This document shows positions 56,101 to 64,000 of a stretch of 64,000 bases of DNA, one piece after another. Below the pieces are notes generated by a model. The model was not told the origin of the DNA, searched no databases, and was given only the letters and a program-made list of their open reading frames with translations. Position numbers and translations under genes: made by a program. The stretch spans positions 47,169,216 through 47,233,215 of the forward strand of contig BTRK01000005.1 of NCBI GenBank assembly GCA_036245805.1. The letters are read 5' to 3'. Origin of the DNA: Pristionchus mayeri (Eukaryota > Nematoda > Chromadorea > Rhabditida > Neodiplogasteridae). Within the stretch, counting starts at the first letter, position 1. Each line of letters begins with the position of its first letter.

Positions 56101-59100
56101 TCCAATGGGAGGGGACCATTCCAGATTGGTAAGAATTCCTAAAAATGATTTCTAGGCTTCGGAAATGGGCACGGCAATTCGTTTTATGAATGTAAGGTCA
56201 ATGTTCTCAGGAGTTTTACAGGAGGAGCGTTTCCATTTCTCAATAAGGGCGCAGATTTCGTGTCTAAGAAATTGGGGTTCTTCGTAAGTACCAAGCTGAG
56301 GTAGGGCTCCAGTATTGGGCAGTTTTCCGTCATCGATGGTGAATACGCTTACGAAAGTCTCAGCAAGTAAGTTAGCTTTGCCTAGGTCATCCATGACTAG
56401 TGTACCATCAACTCTTTTTAATCCTTCTACTCCCTTGGATTTATTGGCACAGCGTTTCATAAAACGGAAGAACTTATTCTTATCGTCGCTTTCGATTATC
56501 TTTTTCTCAATGGTTTTGTGATACCGTTGTCACTCTTTGCGGAATTTTTTGTTCAGAACCTCGAAATTACGTTCATCGTTTGGGTCGTTGCTATTAATCG
56601 ATTTGTGCCAGGCTTGAAAACGTTTTCCTAATAGTCGTTCAATATGAGGGGGGATTTTCCCATGAGAGAGGCTCACTTTGGTCCAAGGAACATGGGTGTC
56701 TATTGATTTTTGAATGACACTAATCAAGAGGTCGTACATGAGATCCACATTTGCTATTTTAGAAAATGCGCTGGTCCAATCGATGTTTGCTAATTGTGAA
56801 TTAATGAGGTCGTAGTCAGCATTTCTGTAGTCACGCCTAAGAGTGAAAGCGGGTGACGAATGAATCAGTGAGAATATGAATTCGACCGTTGAATGGTCAG
56901 ACATTTCGAAAGGGGGACCAATTTCAGTTTGGGAGATGAGGCCGGGATGGTTGCACAGTACTAAATCAAGGATATTTTCCTTTCTGGTAGGTTCTCGGAC
57001 AAATTGGGCTAGTTTTGCTGAGTTACAGAGGTCGAGGAATGATTGTGAAGGAGGGGTAACTGCTTTTTGCTGTGGAGTGGGGAAGATTGACCAGTCGATA
57101 TCGGGAAGATTAAAGTCGCCAGTAACTATTGTTGGTTGAGGGCATGAGCAAAGGTCAAGAATTGACTTAGTAAGAGAGGCAGTTTGTATCGTACTTGCTT
57201 TGGGATTACGGTAAGCGCACACAATCCTAATTAGGTCACCATTTATGTCAACATCGACTGCCAATAATTCGTGGGATCCAGGTTCGGTTTCATCAGCAAT
57301 CTGTGCTGCACTTATGGACGAGTGTAGGATGATCGCTACACCACCGCCTCTAGAGTTCCTATCTCTTCTGAATACATTGTAGTACTGATTTTGGTCACCT
57401 AGGAGAAGTGAGGTAGGAAAGGATGGAGAGAGCCATGTCTCAGTGAGGCAAATCATAGCATACTTTTTAGAAAGGGTTTGCGAAAGATACTGTAGTTTGT
57501 TTTGGACAGAGCGGCAGTTGGCTAAAATGGCGGAGAATGAAAGTGAGTTTCGGTCTGAGTGATTATTTTTGGGCCGGTGAATCAGTACCAGGTTCCCTGG
57601 GCTCCGAAATTGGGTGGGGCACCGAACTGAGAAATGTGAGCCATGAATGGGGTTATGGTGGGGATACGGAATGGGGAAAGGGTTCATTGGCATATTTGTA
57701 TTGAAGAGGGAGGGAGGAGGTGCTCCATATCCATTCATCTTGTGCATGGGGTTCCGGGAATGGAGAGGAGGGCGGCTAGTGCGGGGGATCTGCGGTCGCT
57801 CATTCGGATGGCCAGGACCACGATTGTTGGAGAAGACTGAATCGCGGCGACTTCTGGTCCTGTTCCGATAGGTGTCATCGTTAAGTTGAGGGCGGGTCTG
57901 GGTCTGATTGCGGGGGGAGGACGAGTGAGTGGGGGCTGAAGGAGGCTCAGGTCCATTCCTTCCACAACCCTTACCAGGGATCTTTCGTCGGGCGTCGTCT
58001 CGATCCGCATAGGAAGGACGAATGTAAACATCTCTGAAGAAGGGATCGCGAGAGACGCGATTCGCATTCTTCACAAAGAGTTTCGCGTGTTTTCGGGTCG
58101 GAAGAACAACTTTGGTAAGTCGGGAATGGGGACTGTCGACATCTGCAGATGACATTCTGTACACGGTAATGGGGAGACAGGAATAGCCCGTGAGTGCAGT
58201 GAGAGATATCACTTGGTTGTAGTCTCGGCGGACTTGCGCTTCAGGGCTCAAGGAAGGGTCAGTAGGTAGACGGGCGATCACTACGCTCCGTTCGAGGTCA
58301 GACTCGTGGGTGGAGGGGGAGGGAGGGGAGGGCGGATCATTGCGGGGAATGGCAGTACGAAGGGAAGAATCCATCTCTTCATCCTCATCAATGGTCACTA
58401 CGCTAGACTCGGGAGGAGGGTCAGGACGGGTCTCCAACTCACGAATTCGCTCCTCGAGTCCGCGAGTGTATTCGGCTTGCTGCTCGAACTGGGCGTTGAG
58501 ACGGAGACAGAAACGGAAGAGATCTTCGACTGTCGCCGAGACTGTGTACTGGGTCGCTTTCCGTTTCTTCGTAGATGGTCCGACGGGCGAGGGAGCGGAC
58601 GTCATGTCTGAGAAAGAGGAGGGGCAGGCGGGGAAGGATCCGGTCGATGGGCTCACCGTTGAGGGTACCGAATCAAGGAGTATGCACAGTCGGTACGCTA
58701 TGCCGGCGAAATCCCTAGGAAGGGATGGGAAGGGAAGTGGCGAGAGAGTGTGCGGAAGTGAGAGAGTGCGGAGAGAGAGGTAAGAGTCACCTCTCTCTAT
58801 GAGGGAAGGGAATAGACTGGGGAAGGGAATAGACTGAGGGAAGGGAATAGACTGAGGGAAGGGAATAGACTGTGGTAGGAACTGATTCACGCAATACAAT
58901 TGAAAATTCCTGCTAGCATTATTATTGATGGTGGTGTGGTTATTAGTGCTGTAATGTGCAACCTGGAAATATAATACTATATTTTAAAAATTCTGATTCA
59001 AAAACTCCGTACTTTGGAGCTGCATAGTTGATTTATCATGAAGAGCGGACAGGTTGCAAATGAATGGCAGTTGCGTTCTCGAAAGTCAAGCTTGCCATTT

Positions 59101-59784
59101 GCGTAACGATGAAATTTTGTAAAGTTGCGGTATGTTCTGATTCACGAGAATAGACAATACGTGCCAGGGGGATTCATGGCGACGAAAATTACAGCCATAA
59201 AATCTTGATCCGTAGTTTGGCGCTGCATGCATGTGATATCCTCTAGAGTACGGCAGTTGTGGTGATGTTGCAGATGTACTCTCAATAAAATATATCAGTA
59301 CAAAAAAAGTTCTAATCTGAAGTGATCCAACCACCCCGCGCTTCGGCGCTTCATACTAGCGTAATTACTTACAATTAGAGCGGGAGGTTGTGATAGTAAA
59401 TGTGATAGGCCTTGAATAAAAAACCACAGAACATCTATATCAGGTGCCGACGGGTCCTGAGCCGTGCTTCCGCATGGGAGCCGAAATCGACGCGCAGATT
59501 ACGGTAACATTATTGTTTGTTTCAGATACTGTAGGCTAAAAAGCAGATAGAATTGCGTTCATGTCGTTACATGGGAATAAATTTTGGAAGCAAAAAATAC
59601 TTCCTTCCATCAGCGCGTAGAATGAAAAGAGTCGTTTATTGCGAATTCAATCCAATAGTTTTCAGGATTTACGATGATTCTCTCATTCCGGCTTTGATCT
59701 TTGATCTTGACCGATCGATTCCAGGTGCTCAACTCGCTTCTCGACTTCGACCCCACCCACTTCGGACTGCCCGCCTTCAATTAG
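50152..59784 (+). CDS. PUDP: HAD-family pseudouridine-5'-phosphatase, copy 1
   Basis: Members of this family remove phosphate from pseudouridine 5'-phosphate released by RNA breakdown (established for human PUDP/HDHD1). Exons are 50152-50205, 50548-50632, 51084-51175, 52145-52232, 52803-52855, 53385-53500, 54013-54112, 59444-59503 and 59725-59784. They sum to 708 nt, 235 aa plus TAG; human is 228 aa. HAD motif I is FDFDGLL (nucleophile D13, D15), motif II AICTGS, motif III Lys in KNGKPAPDG, and motif IV VLEDAPNGVKSG. The C-terminus VLNSLLDF...FGLPAFN matches the family end. The start is the only ATG after a TATTTCAG acceptor. Intron 7 is 5.3 kb and carries an antisense LINE; introns 3 and 7 contain duplicated exon-end/donor sequence. 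All catalytic residues are present, so it is probably functional if the LINE intron is spliced. Confidence 0.92.
54100..54510 (+). repeat. Tandem repeat of the exon 7/intron 7 junction (phosphatase copy 1)
   Basis: The exon 7 end and donor GTCGTCCAG|GTACGATGGGG (54104-54123) are echoed at about 54194 (GTCGTTCAGGTACGGTAG), 54300 (TGTCCAGGTACAGTGGGG), 54388 (GCCGTCCAGATACGGTAGGG) and 54493 (GCCGTCCTGGTAGGG). Spacing is about 90-105 bp. At least two of the echoes are usable-looking donors. Confidence 0.75.
54998..56460 (-). pseudogene. LINE reverse transcriptase segment
   Basis: Connector frame 56460-56152 (MKRCANKSKGVEGLKRVDG...) runs into a frameshift near 56155. The protein then resumes as LEIIFRNSYQSGMVPSHW and continues to the stop at 54998. 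Reverse transcriptase motifs are NNRPISITS, YFDFAKAF, SGVPQGSVLGPLLFL and the catalytic YADD, all intact. The C-terminal ELEKVQNYFTRRLF is the same region kept in the 8.0-kb fragment. The palm looks undamaged, so the element was probably inactivated recently. Confidence 0.85.
56530..58605 (-). pseudogene. LINE leader and endonuclease segment
   Basis: The start MTSAPSPVGPSTKKRKATQ at 58605 is preferred, although the open frame extends upstream to 58899 through the 18-bp repeats. A coiled coil (FEQQAEYTRGLEERIRELE) lies near the N-terminus. The exonuclease-endonuclease-phosphatase type endonuclease follows, with ILANCRSVQNK, ICLTETWL, GGGVAIIL, VTGDFNLPDIDW and MSDHSTV motifs all present. It ends at a TGA after NKKFRKE. 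The same frame continues beyond as QRYHKTIEKK...MKRCANKSKG, so this stop is a mutation, not the natural end. Confidence 0.85.
58801..58872. repeat. Four 18-19 bp tandem repeats at the LINE 5' end
   Basis: Units of GGGAAGGGAATAGACTGA occur four times in a row. On the minus strand they give PFPQSI repeated, which is why the open frame begins with that motif. They probably belong to the LINE 5' untranslated region. Confidence 0.85.
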
Positions 59785-60151
59785 AAATTATCGATTGATA
59801 GGCCTAATTATCGATTGATTCATAGGGTCAATTATCGATTTATAGGGCGCAATATCGTTCCGTTTTGTTCATAAACCTGTTTTTGTTGACTATGTTAGTC
59901 AGGTTGTTCGCTCCCAACCCAGGTTGTTATGACATTAATTTATCTCACATTTTGAGAGTTTATAAAGATATTCATCGTATAAATATGTGTTAAATCGAGC
60001 TGAACTTGTTCATAATCTGAGGAAGCAACGAATTGGTAAATGACGTGCCTTATGTGAATATTTTAAAAAAGCAGATTTGTACAACAAAGAAATTAAATGG
60101 AACTGTGAAATTGATGCAATGTTCGGCATTAAACTATAAACCTTTCAGAAA

Positions 60152-63100
60152 ATGCCCGAAATCCACCCGGTCACACACGTCATCTTCGACTTTGACGGAC
60201 TACTGGTGAGTATCTTCTTTAAAGGGTCATACGACGTCATGAGCCGCCTGTCGCCGAAGTGAAAAAAACGGCACTTGGTCGGATGAAAACTATGATGTCA
60301 TGCCGCCTTTTATGTATCAAAAGCGGCATGACGTCATAGTTCTCGTCGGGCCTAGTGCCAAAAAACTTGTTTCTTACTGAAGACAATGAGAAAAAAACAA
60401 TTCGATTATTATGGTCAAATCGTTTACAGGAAGTCTTGTGTTTCAGCCTATTCACATCTCTTTTGTTTTTATTTTGCTCGCATTAAGGTGGACACTGAGA
60501 TTTGCTACACGGAGGCGCTCTCCCGCATGCTCAAGCCCTTCGGTAGACAGTTCACCATGGAGAAGAAGGCTGGTGAGAGCACTTTCGAGATCGATTGGGA
60601 TACAGTAGCGTCGAGACTGTCTTATGCACACTTGTTACTCTTCAGGAAAATAATTGCAATTTTCCCAATCACTTCGTAGTTCCTAGAAGCCATCATCACA
60701 ATAAACTAAAATTGTTTGTAATTGAAGAGCCACCTCAACAAATGATTAGTATCTTTTATCCTTTCAGCGGTTATGGGCATGAAGGTGCGCGAATGCGCCG
60801 CTTGGATCATCAACCACGAGGGCATCCAGGAGCGAGTGACGGTCGAGGAGTTCACCAAGGTATACGGTAACCAGCCAGTCGATTCACGTCGAAACATGTG
60901 CCAAAAAGAGACAGAATCCCAGCAATTTTGCTTAACTGAGACACTTTCTTTCGATCATTGATCTAGATATACGGTAACCATCCACTCGCTAATCGCAAAT
61001 AGTTTTACTGAATTACTTTGTTCGGGAAATATCGAATATTCGTTTTATACGAACAAAACATCTGCTACCACTGTTACTAAACATTTTGGGTTTATCTTGG
61101 CTATACATTGAAACACAAGACCTCTTGCTACTGAAAAGGTCCTTCGTTATTTTCGTTTTGCCTTTTGCTCGCTGACTATCTTCATCTGGGACACGGGGGA
61201 CCTTCAATTGTCAATCAGTTTTTTTCTATTTGACTGAACTTTTGACTATTATGAAAATGCTTTAAAGTGTTCGTCTAATTTCTCGAATGCGACAACAGAG
61301 AATTCAACAGAGAATGAAACAGTACAGTAGACTAGTAATGCCAAAACGGCGCGTGCTCTCCTCGTTTCACACGCTCTCTCGCCGGTCAGACAGAGCGAGA
61401 GAGCGTGTGAAACGAGGAGAGCGCACGCCGTTTTGGCATCCCTACAGTAGACAATTCAAATAACGAAAGAAGAAAACTTGTATTACAAGCTCGATGTTCT
61501 AGTAGGCAATTCTTACACACTACCATTTATAGCCCATCTATGGTTATCCGTTATAACAGAATTCCAAACTTATTTACCAATTAAAGCTTAATTATTTAAT
61601 TAATTTATATCTTCAGGATTACATGGTGCATCTGGACGAGCTGCTGCGACACGGCCCGCTCAAGGAGGGCGCCGAGCGAATCGTCCGCCACCTCGCTAAG
61701 CACAGTAAGTATCTTTTCTGTATCTTGTACTAATTTTTCCAAAAATCTGAATACTTATAAACACTGTTTAAAACCCAAACGAATGAAGTCGGTATCGACT
61801 AGAAAAAAAATACTTTCCTCACCTGAAGATTCGTGTTTCTGCGGTAATAAAGCGGTAATCGAATGCGCCTGGAGTCATGAGTAGTCTCGCCGGGAAAATG
61901 TTGGGAAAACAAAATATTGCCGAATATCGGGCAGGACACTCGCCTCGTATCTCTACAGTAATGGCTTGCTGCTAATCACAGTAATCTTCGCAGAGATCCC
62001 CATGGCCATCTGCAGTGGCTCCGGCACGAAGGAGTTCGCGCTGAAGGTGGGCTGTTTGATCTTTGATCTTCTATAATCTTTACCAGCATCTTATTCATAG
62101 AGAGGGGAGAAGGTGGGCTTGTCTGTCTGATGTTTATTAGGCTTGGCTTGGCAAGAATTGAATCTCTTCATTCTGCGATGCCTCTCTCGTAGGGCAGAAT
62201 GACGAGAGAGCATGCAGTATGAGAAGGGCGAAGCAATCCCTAGTTGGTCCCTAATTAATTGTCCTAATTGGTCCCTAATCTAATAATTAATAATTAAATA
62301 TCTAATAATTAATTTAATCTAATATCTAATAATTAATTGTCCTAATTGGTCCCTAATTGGGATTGGTGTTGGCGAAACGAGCCCCCGTAGCGAAACCGCC
62401 CCCTTTCCCTCGCGCCTTTCCCTCCTTTCCCATTCCCTAAAGCTTTTCCCTCGCCTTCTCCTAGAGCCTGCGAAACCAGGGGAGTGGGAGGGCGTAGCGA
62501 ATTGATACGCGGCTTTGTTTGACCAACCCTTCTAGGGATGGTCATTCGAAGTGTGGTAGCGATGCAGCTACGCCTCTCCTTCTTCGTATTGCGAAATGAG
62601 GAGTAGCTGAATCGCTACCATGCTTCGAATGAGCATCTCTAATCCCGACTGTCTATCAGTAATGGCAAAGCGGCATTTAAAACCGGACCGGTCTCAATCA
62701 GGCATTTTTTTTATTGTGAAGTCGGCTTGGAAATTCATCCAACCCGTTGTGCCATCCTTATCTTATATCTGCTTTTCCCACATCACTCTCTCTCTGGCTC
62801 GTCAGTATGGAAAGCGAACTCTAGGGGCAGAAATATAATGGCTGAAAAAAGGCTAGATATCAGTTCTACCTACAATACATTGAAGTAAAATATAATGTTT
62901 TTTTTTCTCTAAATTCCGATCGCAACGTTGACGATATCCCTGTATGATGTTTTGTTAGGTTATGAACAATTGCCGAAACACGTCTTCACAATGTCGGAAG
63001 CATTTCTGAAGCATCTCTTGCCATGGTTCCTGTTATGTTTTGCTTTTCAAAAAACGTCCACTTGCTGATATATTTTATTTGCTCTTCAATATGAGTCCCT

Positions 63101-63339
63101 TTTACATGTTTGTTTAAATTTAAATTTTGTGTTAAATTGACCGCCAGTTTCTCTGTTAGGAAAGGCTATAGTATTTTTACCGTATCATTCAATAATCATT
63201 CAGGCTGTAATTCCCCATTGCAGTCCGCCAGTCACTCTTCACTCTGGTCGCTCATCCCGCTCACCGTGCTCACTGGCGACGACCCGCACGTGAAGCACGG
63301 CAAGCCGGCGCCCGATGGATACCTCGAGACCATCAAGAG
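60152..63339 (+). CDS. PUDP: HAD-family pseudouridine-5'-phosphatase, copy 2 (partial at window end)
   Basis: This is a tandem paralogue 367 bp downstream of copy 1. Exons are 60152-60205, 60488-60572, 60768-60859, 61617-61704, 61994-62046 and 63224-63339, with identical exon lengths and phases to copy 1. The last three exons lie beyond the window. Exons 1 and 2 encode the same residues as copy 1. Exon 3 differs most (VMGMKVRECAAWIINHEGIQ against MMGMKMHDAVVWLINHEGLH). HAD motif I (DFDG) and motif III Lys (KHGKPAPDG) are kept; motif II Thr is Ser here (AICSGSG), which HAD enzymes accept. A CTTTCAG acceptor precedes the ATG. Probably functional with a possibly altered cap domain, inferred from exon 3. 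Confidence 0.88.
60271..60363. mobile_element. TGACGTCA-type MITE in phosphatase copy 2, intron 1
   Basis: Inverted arms run from CGGCACTTGGTCGGATGAAA to ...TCTCGTCGGGCCTAGTGCC. The inner blocks are CTATGATGTCATGCCGCC and GGCATGACGTCATAG. This is the best preserved member of the family also seen at 11.55, 31.28 and 46.52 kb. Confidence 0.8.
61333..61444. mobile_element. 112-bp hAT-type MITE in phosphatase copy 2, intron 3
   Basis: An almost perfect palindrome with ends TAGTAATGCCAAAACGGCG and, on the other strand, TAGGGATGCCAAAACGGCG. It is flanked by the 8-bp duplication CAGTAGAC (61325-61332, 61445-61452). Confidence 0.9.
62220..62360. repeat. AT-rich TAATTGGTCCCTAATT repeats
   Basis: Three TTGGTCCCTAATT blocks and several ATCTAATAATTAATT blocks alternate here in intron 5 of phosphatase copy 2. 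It is non-coding. Confidence 0.75.
62533..62641. mobile_element. Palindromic hAT-like MITE in phosphatase copy 2, intron 5
   Basis: Ends TAGGGATGGTCATTCGAAG and ...CTTCGAATGAGCATCTCTA are inverted. Flanking octamers AACCCTTC and ATCCCGAC match at only five positions, so the target duplication has decayed or is not one. Confidence 0.65.
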
Positions 63340-63545
63340 GTACGGTAGGGGATACTGTAGGGTACGGTGTAGTCGGTAGGTACGGTAGGTCAGATTGAAG
63401 CCATAAATTCGTACGGAAGGGGTATTGTAGAGTTTGGTCGGTCAGCCGAGGTACGGTAGCTCAGATTGAGTACGGCAAGCCAGATTGATACCATCAAGAG
63501 GTACGGTGATACGATAAGGGATACGGTAGAGTTCGGTAGGTCAGA
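63338..63545 (+). repeat. TACGGTA repeats with a duplicated exon 6 junction
   Basis: The true junction ACCATCAAGAG|GTACGG at 63339/63340 is copied at about 63490-63506 as ATACCATCAAGAGGTACGG. Between them lie many GGTACGGTAGG/GGTCAGATTGA units. From 63550 to the window end (intron 6 of copy 2) I see no further feature. Confidence 0.8.
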
Positions 63546-64000
63546 TGGGAGTATGCAAAAATGGAATACGCCTTAAATGTGCATATGTGTAGTGTTCCAT
63601 GAGCATAGCTTGGGCATGGCATATTTAGTGCTCTAGATGACGCGCTGAGAAGTATGCAGTACTTTAATCGAAAAACGTAAATTTTCGAAATTTGCAATTT
63701 CGCTATCGATCAGAACGAGTGATACCTCAAAAAATCAGGACTATTTTTATAATTATATTCACCAAGTTTCATCTCTTTAGGTTATCAACTCTTTCCGAAA
63801 ATTCAAAAAAATCGATTATTTTTTTGCACATTTTTTATTACAGCTCTCTCAGCAAAGTGGTTTGGGACCGTGTCGAATTCTAATTATTGTGGTACTAACT
63901 GGCCACTAGTTAGTGGGGGAAAACAAGGGAAATTCAAAATATACCTTTCGTGAAATTCGTGTTGAAGCACTGACAAGTCGAATAAAGTAAGTTCGTGATA

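Larger units (their letters stand above)
54945..58900 (-). mobile_element. CR1/Jockey-type LINE, near full length but broken
   Basis: This lies antisense in intron 7 of the phosphatase gene. Order on the minus strand is a Pro/Ser-rich and coiled-coil leader, endonuclease, connector, reverse transcriptase, a short 3' region and a C-rich tract (G14 at about 54947-54960 on plus). One in-frame TGA (56530-56532) and one frameshift (about 56155) interrupt the polyprotein. The 5' region has four 18-19 bp repeats (58801-58872). Target-site duplications were not identified. Confidence 0.88.

Noticed and set aside
56876..58783. Several plus-strand open frames opposite the LINE endonuclease
   Set aside because: They are shadows of the minus-strand polyprotein.
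1..64000. CRISPR array, operon-style bacterial genes, rRNA genes
   Set aside because: None seen. Tandem repeats here are intronic or transposon-derived, and gene structure is eukaryotic.

Overview
This window looks like nuclear DNA of a rhabditid nematode, possibly a diplogastrid. The evidence is many short exons, some introns of about 40-60 bp, TTTCAG-type acceptors directly 5' of start codons (likely spliced-leader sites), and AT-rich introns full of TACGGTA/TACCGTA motifs. This assignment is by eye and no species is claimed.

Right-hand part (42.9-64 kb): the clear genes are here. On the minus strand (42926-49731) is a complete 16-exon gene for the non-catalytic subunit of the tRNA m1A58 methyltransferase (TRM6/Gcd10/TRMT6), 464 codons plus stop, with every splice phase consistent. 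Divergently, 420 bp away, starts a 9-exon gene for a HAD-family pseudouridine-5'-phosphatase (PUDP/HDHD1-like, 235 aa, 50152-59784). Its seventh intron carries a nearly full-length but broken CR1/Jockey-type LINE on the opposite strand (about 54.95-58.9 kb). A second, diverged tandem copy of the phosphatase gene starts at 60152 and runs off the window after exon 6. Introns of these genes contain hAT-type MITEs, two of them with perfect 8-bp target duplications and full TIRs.

Middle and left (about 3.3-42.8 kb): this is mostly a graveyard of tandem, same-orientation, decayed copies of the TRM6 gene. Pieces of exons 5-16 recur many times, often still with splice sites. I found no copy of exons 1-4. 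Several copies meet at the same kind of junction (exon 5 next to the 3' UTR and exon 16 of the next copy), which fits repeated tandem duplication of a unit of about 5.2 kb. The array is interrupted by mobile DNA: LINE 3' fragments (2.1 kb, 8.0 kb), mariner-type insertions with TA duplications (14.6-16.9 kb, 37.1-37.9 kb), three very long inverted repeats between 15.6 and 21.6 kb, other palindromic MITEs, and a MULE-like transposase remnant with two introns (38.9-39.4 kb). At 34.3-36.8 kb lies a block of unassigned sequence.

Left end (0.3-1.6 kb): exons of an unrecognised gene on the plus strand, followed by a coiled-coil coding remnant with two in-frame TGA codons.

The two most unusual signals are the TRM6 exon array and a recurrent pattern in which the 3' end of an exon plus its splice donor has been duplicated into the following intron (TRM6 exons 6, 10 and 11; phosphatase exons 3, 6 and 7), giving decoy donors.
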